Part shown: positions 34,056-45,487 of the stretch, piece after piece | How positions within the stretch are numbered: position 1 is the first letter of the stretch | How the letters are laid out: each line of letters starts with the position of its first letter | NCBI GenBank assembly: GCA_011634665.1 | Contig: WAEK01000012.1 | Location: forward strand, 1 to 64,000 | Source of the DNA: Mortierella sp. BCC40632 | Lineage: Eukaryota > Mortierellomycota > Mortierellomycetes > Mortierellales > Mortierellaceae | Reading direction: 5' to 3' | Length of the DNA stretch: 64,000 bases | Translations under genes and position numbers: made by a program | The notes under the pieces: model-generated | Databases searched by the model: none | What the model was told of the DNA's origin: nothing | Seen by the model: only the letters and a program-made list of their open reading frames with translations

Positions 34056-35088
34056 AAGAGAGAAGAGAGACAAAAAAGATAATCACTTGAGAACGGACAG
34101 GACAGGGGGACAACCATCGAGGATTTGAAACTCACCCTACGCTATGCAAGAGAGCTCTAATGGGTCCGACCAGAAGATGAACGAGATGAACAACAAAGAG
34201 AGGAGAAGAGAGGAGAAGTGGGCGTGGGCGTGGTCGGCGGCCGGTCTGTGCCTGAGGAATGGGAGTAGAAGAAAAAAAAAGGGGGGGAAAGAGAGAAGAC
34301 TGATGTGATGTGATGGATGGGGAGAGACTAAGAAAGAAAGAAAAAAAAAAAAAAAGATGAAGTCGTTTGAAAACCTGTGCGAGGTGGGAAAACCCAAAAA
34401 TGACTCCCTCGTGGCCACAACAACTCTGGTCGGGGTCCCACTCTGTTATTCACACATACCACATACGCAACAACAACACAACAACATACTCATCCTCATA
34501 CCTCTCTGCTGCTGCGTTCCAATCCCTTGACTCTCTCTCTCTCTCTCTCCTCTCTCTGTTTTTTTATGCTTTCCTGGCTGATTCTTTCTACCCGCCTGGT
34601 AACTACTCTCCTCTCTCCCTCTCTGGCGACTTGACTGAACATGCCATGCAAGCCTATTTCTGCACTCTGCACGTTACAGGCATGGCATGGCATGGAGAGA
34701 GCAGATATGATGAGGCTCGTTCCACACAACAAAAGAAGATCGGACACTACTACTTCTACTTTTTTTTTTTTTTTCTTTTCTCCTCGGCCTCCCCTCTCTG
34801 TTCTTTCTCTCTCTGTCTCTCTCTCGATTGATTGATTGATTAATGGATCATGAAGCGACAGTGGTCAACCCTTGTTTGACATCCAGAACAAGAAAAGGAT
34901 CGCCCTCGGGGACCAAGATGGCCACAAGACTGGGGCGCCACTACCGTCGCCACCATCACTTGTATCGTTCAATTAGAGGAAGAGAAGCGAGCACATGCAG
35001 AAAGAGGAATCGTCTGTCTCCGACGCGAAATATATCTATATATATATATCACACACACTACACTATATCCTCATTATATATATATCTA

Positions 35089-35136
<48 letters not shown>

Positions 35137-35193
35137 TCTCTCTCTCTCTCTCCATCTCTCTTCATCAATCATCCATCCATCTAATCATAAGAA
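32745..35193. other. Spacer upstream of CLIP gene, GA/TC and 8-bp repeats
   Basis: Between the CLIP gene start (minus) and the MULE transposase start (plus). It has a purine belt (32840-33000), a GT run near 33375-33391, tandem CTCTCACT-type 8-bp units at about 33487-33545, a GA run at 34009-34048 and a mixed TA/TC run at 35032-35160. The long frames over it are shadows of this repetition. No gene, and no terminal inverted repeats of the MULE element were recognised here. Confidence 0.55.
33487..33545. repeat. 8-bp tandem repeat CTCTCACT
   Basis: About seven near-perfect units of CTCTCACT in the spacer between CLIP and MULE genes. Confidence 0.85.
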
Positions 35194-37667
35194 TGACAGA
35201 AACTATGGCCCGGAACAAGGAGCTGGTCAATGTTGCACCCATTGACGATGCTACCCCAATAAACAACGAAAAGGAAACATCTGACCTTGAAATGCTCGTC
35301 GTTAATAGTCTACAGAAGCTGGTTAGTGTCATCTCTTGTATCTTCCCTGATAGATCAAGCAACTAGTATTGATCCCAGAATACTAATGCAATGCCTCCTT
35401 TGATCTTTAGGCTGCTCTCTTTGACAGCGACTCTTATCCCAGCTGGAATGATGATGACACGTATCACAACAACACCGATTCAGATCTGGACGCTGGTGAA
35501 GTCGATCTGGACTCTATCAGTAACGCTAACTCTGCCAATGAAGCTACTGTCGGTTCAGCTGCAGAATGTGGCGTTGGTCAAGATGAGGAAGGTGCTGATC
35601 CTGCCAAAGACGACGCTAGTGTAGGCGAAGAGGTAGAATTGGAAACGGAAAGTTCAATAGACGCCAATTTTGACATCGCGCCCAGTACGGCATTGACCGA
35701 AGGAACCCCAATTGAGGTGAGTGCTTATGAGACTCGACTGTCCTTTTGCTCTTTTTCTCTATATATATCGACAAATGTCTGTGCACTGAAAGTGCCTAAT
35801 AAAAAAACGGTTGTTCCGTTCATTATTCAGCGGATGCAAAAGCAGATATCCGATGACATGCGTGAGTTTGCGCTAAGGCAAATCCGCGAATGTTTGTTGA
35901 AAGATGACTGTATCCGGAAGGAATCCCTTCAAGATGGGGGACTACAGATCACAGAGAAGGCAGCTCACTTTACTTTGACTCCCGACGAGTATAATGAATG
36001 GCTGCAACGACATCAGGCCCAGATCTCTACCAACTTCATACAGATGAAAGGCGCTTACCGATATCTTGGAGAAGAAAGGAAGGGAGGCAAGTTGTCGTAT
36101 CTGCAATGTCAGCGTGCTGGCCAAAAACGCATCATGAAGAATAGAAAGACTGGTGGAAAGTCAGGAAAGCCGAGAGTCAGCAGGCAGAGCATGAAGAAAG
36201 GGTGCCAATCTAAGATACGAGTCATTACTCAAAAAACACCAGGACCCGATGGGACAAATCAGACCGTATGCAACATAGCTTATCGTTTCGGTCATAACCA
36301 CGATGTAGGGGTCCTTAATGGGCTGGGAACACGGCAAAAGTCTGCTGCTATCAAGGCGACTATCAAGAAGCTCATTTTGGGAGGCTCTACAATCTCAATG
36401 GTGATGAATCAACTCACGATGGAGCATGACAAGTTTATGCAAGTCTTGCGGGAGAAGGGTCGCTTCTCTCGCGACGACTTCATTACTTATGACGACGTTT
36501 ACAGCATTTGGCATTCAGTCATGGCCAGCAAAATGAGAAAGGATAATGACCCCGTACTCTCGTCAATGAAGTGGATGGAAGAGCTTGAGCAAGATGGAGG
36601 GTTTACCTACTATGACAAGGAAGACCGCGCCAGTGGCCTCTATTTTGGATTCGCCACGAGGTGGCAGATGACTCAGTTGCGGGCACACGGAAGGACTATT
36701 TGTTTTGATGGGACTCACAATGTGTTCGGGTACTATACCGAAAGTTCAGCTCCTCGAAGTATGTCAATTGGCTTTTCAACTTGAAGCTGAACGCTTACAG
36801 ACGGCATTTCTTCATTCTTCATGAATAGACAAAAAACCAACCTTTTCACTCTTGTTGTCAAGAACGCCAGTACAGGATTTGGAGTTCCAGTGGCATTCCT
36901 CTTGACAAAGACAACAGAGACCGCTGTCCTAGTTAGATGGCTAAGGGGACTTCGAAGTAAGATGACTGAGTCACGGACCAAGGCAACGTTGAGATTCTGG
37001 CAATCAAAACTGCATTCGCAGAAGATTTCGTTCCCATATTCTTCTGCGCTTGGCATGTGTATCGTATTTGGGAACGTGAGGTCCGCCAACGTGTCCACAA
37101 CATTACTCATCTCCCTGTTGACCAAAGAAGAGCTATGAGAGATCAGGTAAATCCGTCTACATCGCTCTTTGCCACTTACATTATGTGGCAGAACTCTAAC
37201 GCGTTTCATTGAAATCAATTACGCTACAACAGGCAGTTGCAGAGCTTCGCTTGATCCAACGAGAGCCTTTTCATGATAAAGCCATGCTGCTTATTCAAGA
37301 GTACCGGGAGAAGTGGAAGGGACAGGCGGATCTTTTACACTATCTAAACAAAAGATACTTTGGGCCGGAACAAGATGAGGACGCCTCCAAAATCCAGAGC
37401 CCCTGGATGATGTGCTACCGCCAGGAGGTGTCATACTCGTCTATCGACACCAATAATTATATTGAGTCCTGGCACAACATTCTCAAGCGACATTTCTTCC
37501 GGGATTGGCATCAGCGACGCCCTGACACTGTCATCTACATCCTGGCTTTCATGGCCGTTCCACATTTTCAACAAAAATGCGACCGTGGTATCATGAAAGT
37601 TGGTCGCATGAACCCAGCACAGAAAATAGAGACACGTTTCAGAATTGTCGCTGAGAAGCACATCTAA
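35194..37667 (+). pseudogene. MULE-type transposase, decayed and interrupted
   Basis: This is a Mutator-like element transposase gene. Exons are 35194-35323 (approximate), 35412-35716, 35831-36728 (approximate), 36830-37145 and 37231-37662. The N-terminal part is acidic. The DNA-binding region is basic (about 36040-36240). The catalytic MULE core starts with FDGTHNVFG, spliced to QKTNLFTLVVKN, then the VTDQGN...EILAIKTAF block with the second acidic residue and FCAWHVYR-x-WE; then SIDTNNYIESWHNILK. Lesions are a frameshift at about 36957 and a TGA where CGA (Arg) is expected at about 36964. The 3' end is cut by Helitron copy B; without it the frame reads on past 45160 (HISKAH, stop). Terminal inverted repeats and a SWIM finger were not found, so this is a relic. 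Confidence 0.8.
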
Positions 37668-37867
37668 CAAATACTAAAGAAATATCTGAGTTTCGCGTCA
37701 CCTGATAGAAAATCCCCCCTTTTCCTTTTCTGGTTTGCTCTGCTGTTACCTGCCCTTCTTTGCTACCTGTTCTGCTGTCTGCTACAACATGCCCTTCTTT
37801 ATTCGGCCGTAGGTGTCCTGCGTGTAATGTGCTACGTGCGTGCTACGAGAAGGCATACGATCGGAGT

Positions 37868-37906
37868 GCTATGAGAAGGCGCTATGAGAAGGCGCTATGA
37901 GAAGGC
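37868..37906. repeat. 13-bp tandem repeat, three units
   Basis: Three perfect GCTATGAGAAGGC units at 37868, 37881 and 37894, the counterpart of the four-unit array in copy A. Confidence 0.9.
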
Positions 37907-38240
37907 ATAAGATCGGAGTGCTGTGAGAAGGTATAAGATCGGAGCACCGGTCATTGGCCATTAACCGGAATAAGAAACTTTCTTCTATTCTTTTCCATCC
38001 TGAAGGGTACTTTAGCAAAACCTTGCAATTGCAATGTGAATAGTGGTGGTGGTGGTGGTGACTGAACATTTGTAATAGCGGCTGCAATCGTAATCATTTT
38101 CTCACTCCATGTGGGGTAGACCTTTTAATCTTTATACATCCCAAAAAGGTATCGCAGACCCGAGAGGGGCTCCTTTCACCGAGTAGTCGGGTTCTCTCAG
38201 ACATCTCTAATCGATTACTCAGAACCAACTTGAGGATCCC

Positions 38241-38754
38241 ATGCCCTCGCTTCGCACTGTTTCTCTATGCGTCGGCATGCTTTCTCGACCATGTACAGTA
38301 GTAGGACATGACAGGTACAGTGTCTTTCATGGAATTGATATCAATGACCCTCAGGCAAGAAAGCAGGCAGTAGAGGCGTTTGCTCGGGCACTGGTGTGGT
38401 GGTACGACTCTAGCAGGGGCGAACGATCAAGGCCGATTCAAAGCCATTAGCGACTGCCACTCGGACCAGGACGACCAGCGACACTCACTAAGCCGAAACA
38501 TGAAGAACCTGAGATGGAACTTCAAGAGTGCCATGAATAAAAGAGGAGCTAGCAATCAAGGTACTGGGGTGAAGGCGATTCAAGAAAAGTACCTAATCCA
38601 ATTGGTGAAACACAGACTCAAAAGGGCACATGTTGAGACACCTGGTCACCTCTTCCTATTGACCTTTTTGGCAGCAGTCTTTCTCCTCACTCCTTCCCAT
38701 TGCAACAAGCAACTTGAGACATTGGTGGCCCTAATGGGTCGATGCAAAAGCTAA
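38241..38754 (+). CDS. Copy of the unrecognised Helitron left-arm ORF, frame-broken
   Basis: Homologous to the 172-codon frame of copy A. One additional G near 38417 shifts the frame after about 60 codons; the remainder is open in a second frame to 38754. As this is a homopolymer difference it could be a sequencing error in either copy. The product is not recognised. Confidence 0.25.
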
Positions 38755-38889
38755 TCAATAAACACTTGGTGTTTGAAAAAAAAAAAAAAAAAAAAAAAGT
38801 AGGTTTCTGAAAAAAAACGGTGTCCATCCCTATTCTCTCTCTCTCTCTCTCTCTCTTCATTTCATCCACTTTGGTCGGACAGACCCAAA

Positions 38890-39345
38890 AGGACTAAAAA
38901 AAAGAAAAAGAGGACTATTTTAGAAAAAGTAGTATTTGAAAAAAGGACTATTTGAAAAAAGGATTTGAAAAAAGGACTATTTTGAAAAAGTAGGATTTGA
39001 AAAAGGACTATTTAGAAAAAAGTAGTATTTGAAAAAAAAAGGACTATTTAGAAAAAAAGTAGTATTTGAAAAAGGACTATATCGAAAAAGGATTTGAAAA
39101 AAGGACTATTTAGAAAAAAGTAGGATTTGAAAAAAAGGACTATTTAGAAAAAGTGGGATTTGAAAAAAAAGGACTATTTAGAAAAAGTAGGATTTGAAAA
39201 AAAAGGACTATTTAGAAAAAAGGACTATTTCGAGAAAAGTAGGATTTGAAAAAAGGACTATTTCGAGGAAAAGTAGGATTTGAAAAAAGGGCTATTTCGA
39301 GGAAAAGTAGGATTTGAAAAAAGGACCGTTTAGAAAAGAGGTCAA
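38890..39345. repeat. Minisatellite with about 30-bp unit, Helitron copy B
   Basis: Counterpart of the array at 5930-6345, built of GGACTATTT and GATTTGAAAAA blocks with A-runs of variable length. Unit order and spacing differ from copy A, so this part evolves faster than the rest of the element. Confidence 0.85.
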
Positions 39346-40019
39346 TTTGAGAAATATTCAATTCAGCAAGGGCAGGAGTTTGAATACAAAAGTGCTTGGT
39401 CCTGCGTGCCACAGCTATGCAAAATAGAGCTACTACGTAACGAACAGCTTAAGTCTGAGGAAATGTGTTCAAAAGCTCTCTCTCTCTCTCTCTCCTCTTC
39501 TCTTTCTCTCTCTCCATACAGTTCATGATTATGTCAGTTTGAAGACCGTGCACTGCGCATGGTCCCCCTGAAGCGTGAAAAAAAAAGAATGATTCATATT
39601 TTCCCCAGCGCCATTCTGGCACCGACAAATTAAAAGTGAGAAGATGCAAAGTGCAGCGCACTAGAGGATTCAACAATGAGAGAAGAGAGAGAAGAGAGCT
39701 CTGCTTGAACTTGACCTTTTTTTCTTTCCTTGCACACACACACTCCACACTCCACAATCCACAATCCACAATCCACAATCCACACTACACACTACACACT
39801 ATACACATACACTACTACACACACATACACGCTCTCTTCCCTCTTTTTTTATCATGGTAGGGCAAAGAATAAAGAAAGCACAAAAAGGACCCCCAACAGT
39901 TCAACTTGACACCTTGCTAAATATTTACTACATCGTTTTGCTCTTTAGGAGTCAACACTGAATTATTCTTTTGCAAAAGAGAGATCACAGCGCAGGACTC
40001 TTGAGAGCTCTGGAGGAGC

Positions 40020-43000
40020 ATGCTAGAGAGGCATGACCCTGCTCTTGCACCCAGACTGGAGAGTACTCTGTCCCTTGACCACTGTCAATTGGAAAACAGG
40101 GCAAGTACGATGGAGACACTCTGCCGACTGGGGGGCATCGTCGTCGACATGGCTCCACTTGAAACATCTCGGGTACCAGCGACAACATCGATCGTGCAAA
40201 GTCTTCTCAATAACACTGCATCTCGAAACCCTCTATTCACTCTTACCATTGGAGACACATCAGTTGACATCCCACCCCACAGCAACCTGCATTTCCGACT
40301 ATTGTCATCAGAGCTACACGTTGACATTTTTGTCTTCTCCACCCGAAAAAGACAAAGGTCTTCAGGAGCGAAGACTCGACAATGTCAATCGGTATTCTTC
40401 AACACGTTGACTCCTACCTTGGGACGAGGGAGTGTTTGGCATTGGTGCCATCCAAGAACTACTCGGTCCAACAACATACCCCAGGGAGAACCTCCAGCCC
40501 AGCCATACCATAGCCGCTACTCCCCGGCGGTCTACCGCACAGGCCCAAGAACCTATAGCGGTTTTAAAAACGGAAGTTAGACGATCCTGCGGACGCTGAT
40601 ATCCAGGAAGCCTTCAAAAAGCAAGGTAAATGTTTAAACATGTACTTTTTCAAGTACTCGATAGCAGAAATAGCCTCATAAAGCATGGTGTATCTAATGG
40701 CTTCTCCACTTGATACTGTGCAGGCATGACTACATAGCAAACCGCATTAAAGGAAGCATCTTAAAGGGCAAAGACAAAAGGGGAAGCCTACCAGTCTCTT
40801 ATTGCAACAAAAGAGACTTCCTCTATGCATCAAAAGTCCGCCTTCGATACCATAAGAGCCTCCAACGTGGCCGCCCGAGATCTTTCTAGGACTACTATGG
40901 ACAAAAATTGGGGAAGGACGGCACCGTCAACCAATGGAACAGCTACCTCGAAGCAAACTTTCAGTCACTATGGGAGGCAGAAGAAGAGGCCAAGACCAAA
41001 AAGCTGTCTAAAGGGAAGGGTCGCGCCGACTCGAACGATAAAAGTCGATGCGGCAGCTAGAACAAGTGGAGGAGGAGGAAGAGGTAGTAGTAGTAGGAGA
41101 GGAAGCGGAAGAAACGGTGATGGCGATGATGGTGGCAGCGATGGTGATTACGAGATGGAGGAAGAGACTGGACCCGATCAGAGACAGCTCCGATCCTGCA
41201 CAGCCACACTTCAGCAAGTTCTTCGGCCTGATCTTTGTACAGAGGAGGAAAAAGAGAATCCGAATTCTCCTAGAGAAAAGTCAAGAGGCTATGACGGTGG
41301 TTTGTGAGGAAATCTCGGTGCTGGCTACGAAGGCGGTTCATGAGGTAATGGCTCTGCATTTTTATTTTATTTTATTTTTTTATTTTTTTTTTCTATTACT
41401 GACAAATGAATATCACCTTTTTTTTTTTTTTTTTAGCTCGCATCAGGGACTCACTACATCAATCCATCTACCAAGATGGCCTTTGACATCCAGTCGGTCT
41501 TTCCGGCAGGATTCGAGTTTCGGGACAAGACTGTCCTGTCCTTGCTCCCAGTTGCGGCCCTTCCTGACCTTTTGCCAGAGCACCTGGAAGCCGAGAGAAA
41601 GAGCGACACGACAACTCTAATGTCGTATAGCTTTCTCCTGTTCATGTATTCTTGGTTCTTCGGAGCTCAAGGAGTTAACGCAGCGAACAAAGCCAGGCGA
41701 CAGGTCTGGAGCAGTGTGGTCGGTAACCTCGCATCGGGCAAAAAAGCAAGTTTTCAGTAGATGTTGGAGGCCGTTCAAGTACAGTTAGTGAGCACTTGAA
41801 GCAAATGGCTACAAACATCGAGAACCTTTGGGGAGGCCAGATGTATGACAAGCTTCTCGATCACACTCTCTTGCTTCTATTGCGGCTCCATCTGGCTCCA
41901 GAGAGAGAGCGAAAGCAGAGAGAGAAAACTCAAGTCGTCAGGCCACGAGAAAGAAAAGTCATCCCAAGAATGCAACTGTAGGCAAGAGTAGATGGAAACG
42001 GACAATCCTGGTGCTCTGCGATGATCTCAACCGTGCTCTTGACAAAGACCCAACCGGAGATGGGCAACGGATTCAATCGGTCCTGCACAGGATTGAATAC
42101 ATCCTGGCTCACAAGTACACAGCCCAAACCGCTGGGGCGGAATGTTTTGAACCACTGGATGTCCAACTCGAACATCTGGATACGGACAATTTCGGAGGGG
42201 TCAATTTTGATGACTGGGATTTTAGCCAACTGGAGGGTGACCCTGTCAAAGAGCCGACAGTCAAGGCGGGCGGTGAATCCAGTATTCAAGCCCTAAGGAG
42301 AGCCGTCGAAGACCTGAATACGGACGACCTTGAAGGGATTGATTTTGACGATTGGGACATTAAAGAACCGGAGGAAGATTTTGTCAAAGAGCCGGTGGTT
42401 GAGGTGAACAACAAGGACAATGGTGTGACCCAAAGGAGAACTGTCAAAGATCAGGACTCTGACAATCTCGAAGGGTCTGATTTCGACGACTGGGATCTCG
42501 ATGAGATGGAAGAAGAACTAGAAAACGAATTAGGGGATTCTCTCGCTAAAGAGCCAACAAGAGCGATCATATTGTTTTGAGGAGACTTCTTCGTATGCTC
42601 CTAGAGTCACCCCGAATCGAGAAGGAAATCGACAACAACTGGGTCAGAAAGTCAGCACACGGCGGAATGGATATCACCGAGGAGCAATGCAGTGTTGTAG
42701 CCAAGCTGGCCAACGCACTTCGACCCTATGTTGCAAAACGTCGAGTTAGCCGAGAGACGAGACCCCAAAGGTGGAACGAGGGCGCCCTTGGCCCACGCTA
42801 CTTTGCTTGCACCTATGGCCATCATTGCCAACGCAATTCAAAGAGCGGCTGGGTATCCTCAGCACACTCGGCTTTTGTCACCGCAGATATCACCTTCTTC
42901 CAGTCATGCATTGATTCTTGGAGCGAAGGGGTTATACGAGGTGTTGTGTGCCAAGACGCCAGGCCACTTTGATATCAAGAACTCTGAAGGCACTCCTCTA

Positions 43001-45159
43001 ATAGCCGGAGAAAGAGTCCCACATCACAAGGACGCAGTCTTTGGGGCATTCTTCGACTTGGAGAAAGTTCAAAGGCTGTGTCGCAAGCATGGCCTCAGAT
43101 TTGCGGACAGAATGATGTTCGTCGATAGGTACACAGTCCGGATTTTGGGTGAAGTGATTCCACAGGGAGCCGAGCGTGGAGGTCGCCCGTTGTTCAGCCA
43201 CTACGAGAGGCGGGTCAAGGCCAAGGTCAGGACTGATACTATGGACTGGACCAAAGAGATAGAGTATCAAAAGATGGGAAGTGGAAACAATTGCTGAAGA
43301 GATCAAGAGAGTAGAGAGCAATATCAAAGACCTTGAGAGTAGAATCAAGCGAGGCCGAAAGGAACTCAAGGTGCTCGAGACGGATCAAAAGCCTGACAGC
43401 CAAGAACCACCGCACAGCAGTCAGAAAAGAGAATGAGAAGGCAAACAAGGAAGGCATCGGGGGGGGCGTAGACACGAATGAGGGCAATATTCAGAGTGTA
43501 GAGGACGGAAGAGGGAGTGAGCAAAAAAAGACATATCGCGTTCTTCAAGAAGCAAGGAGAAAGGTGCGAGCTCTTCGAGCAACTGTACAGCCACAGGAGA
43601 GTCAGTTGCGACGCCTGCGGAAAGAGAGGAGTTACTGGAATGGGCTCCGCAGGGTAGTTACAGCAAAGACCCCAAAGAGCAAGGATGGCTCAAAGGCGGT
43701 GGAGTACACCACACCTACTGTGAAGGATTTTACAGTCGAGGATTCAACGAGGCGCCTCGATATTTCCAAGTTGCCAGAGGACAGAATTGTCTTTGCAGGG
43801 ACAGATCCAGGGATTCGAACGATGAGTGTAACATGTGCACAGACCCTGGGCGAGATCAAGACGCATATCAACCGATATGCTGTACTTTATGGTAAGTTGA
43901 ATGGGCAAGATGTAAGGAATAATGTCGGTCATCTGTCAAGCTCAGCGCATCTAATAGCTTTTTTTAATGATGAATAGGCACAGAAGAGGATGCGGGAGGA
44001 AACCTTTGGGGGCTCTAATCCTGAGCCATGGCCACCACCTCCGGATGAGGAGTCATCAGGAGAGGCAACTGCCTCTAGAGAACAATGGACACCCCAGAGT
44101 CGTCCATTCAAGATCACGGCACCTCAGCTCAATGAAGCTTCAGGGATGCGACGGGTAGCCAAGAGGCGAGAGATGCGACTTAAGAGACCGGAGAATAGTG
44201 ATGTACGCGAAGCACTGGAGAAGCTCTCAGACAAGGAACAAGTTTTTGAAGACAGCACAGACGATGGAGGAGATTGACAGGGCGCATGAGCTGCATCGAG
44301 AGTCACGCAAAAGCATTGAAGGGATTTGAGAAATCCAAGGCAAGGTTGAAGGATCTGCACAACCAGCGACTTCGCACAAGAAGGGTGTGGGGGAAGGTGG
44401 CGGCAGCAGAGAGGGAGTATGTGAAGAATCACGCATTGGAAACGTTTGGGTCAGAGAGCCCATCAGGTACAGTTGAGCAGAACAAAATGTCCTTTTTTTT
44501 TTTTTTTTTTTATTTTACTGAGTCTTCTTCTTTTAATGTTCTAGAGGTATCCCCGTCAGATGGATGGTGTGGTGGTTGCCAACGGCACCATATAGCGTGT
44601 ACCTGGGGTAACTACCAGCACCTGGCTCGGTGTCGCAAGAATGGTCCATCACTCATCCCAGTGATGCTGGTGGGGTCAGGAGGAACGGGGAGTAGGAAGC
44701 AGAATTGGAGGGCACGCTAGACGGGGAGGAGGAAAGATGAGAGAGCAGCATATGCGGTACGGAGTGGTTGGACTTACTGATGAATTCAGGACGAGCCAGA
44801 CGTGTGCCGAGTGTTTTGGTCAATTGAGGAAGGCACGGTCGCGTCGGATTGTGGATGGCAAGGAGAAGATGGTTCAGGTGAATGGAGCAATGGAGTGTAC
44901 GAACAGCCAGTGCGGGTCAGTCCAGCGAGGACATACGATCAAGTCCCGGGATGTGAACGCAGCCGTTTGTATTGCGATAGCAGGAGGGTCGACTCTACTC
45001 TCACTGGAGAGACATACACTGGAGCCATTTACAAGGACAATCCGTCCCACCAAACATACCTGTTCATATTCACAGGAGATAGCTCAACTTACTATGCCTC
45101 CAACATCAGTTAGAGATGCAATGGGGGATCCCTGCGGTACGCAGGGCAAACTAGGCTAG
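40020..45159 (+). CDS. Fanzor-B, second copy of the Helitron Fanzor
   Basis: Exons by homology with Fanzor-A are 40020-40625, 40724-41344, 41437-43891, 43978-44466 and 44545-45159. All catalytic and zinc-binding positions of Fanzor-A are present in the same order: RuvC-I Asp in AGTDPG, Glu in TDEFRTS, CAEC and C-x4-C zinc pairs, RuvC-III Asp in SRDVNAA. Frameshifts fall at homopolymers, for example G-runs near 43463 and 44688 and A-runs near 41757, 43387, 43525 and 44309. At most of these sites copy A has the length that keeps the frame. In others (A-run near 43428, G-run near 43652) copy B does. A consensus of the two would be nearly open. The last codons and stop coincide with the Helitron hairpin and CTAG. 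Confidence 0.8.
45130..45159 (+). promoter_or_regulatory. Helitron 3' terminus: hairpin plus CTAG, copy B
   Basis: Identical to copy A: CCCTGCG at 45130-45136, loop GTA, CGCAGGG at 45140-45146, then nine bases and CTAG, with host T at 45160. Sequence downstream (CAGTAAAGCTC) is unrelated to that of copy A, which fixes the element boundary. Confidence 0.8.
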
Positions 45160-45487
45160 TTCAGTAAAGCTCACTAGAAGCAATAAATTTTCACATTTAC
45201 ATTTATTTTTTGCCTTCAGACACAGGTTAGTCTCCATCCATAGTAGGAGATTGGTGCCTTTTGGCTACATTGATCTTGTCTAACGCTGATTGGACGGCCC
45301 AAAATTAGTAGAACAATGGAGGGAGGGGGTGGCGGAGCGTATTAGGACTCTCTTTGTGGTGGTAACATTTTCTCTTTCTCTCTCTTCCTCTCTCTCTTTC
45401 TCAACTCTCAACCTTCCTACTTTATTTTTTTTTCTCGCCCTTCAAACCTCCTTTACACTCATACACGCATCCCCGTCACGCTTAGCA

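Larger units (their letters stand above)
37663..45159 (+). mobile_element. Fanzor-carrying non-autonomous Helitron, copy B
   Basis: A second copy of the element at 4716-12159, same orientation, 7.50 kb. It starts with TC after host A (37662) and ends with CTAG before host T (45160), the Helitron insertion pattern without target duplication. Apart from an extra segment of about 23 bp near 37694-37716 and one fewer 13-bp unit, differences from copy A are almost all changes of one or two bases in homopolymers, so the copies are recent. It landed in the 3' coding end of the MULE transposase gene. Confidence 0.8.

Noticed and set aside
36958..37019. A 62-nt intron (GTAAGA...CGCAG) explaining the MULE frame change
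   Set aside because: The stretch encodes the conserved MULE block with DQGN and EILAIKTAF in another frame, so it is coding and the frame change is a lesion.
4716..45159. Two 7.4-kb direct repeats as long terminal repeats of one giant retroelement
   Set aside because: No gag, reverse transcriptase or integrase lies between them; the intervening DNA is ordinary host genes, and each repeat has its own Helitron-type ends and unrelated flanks.
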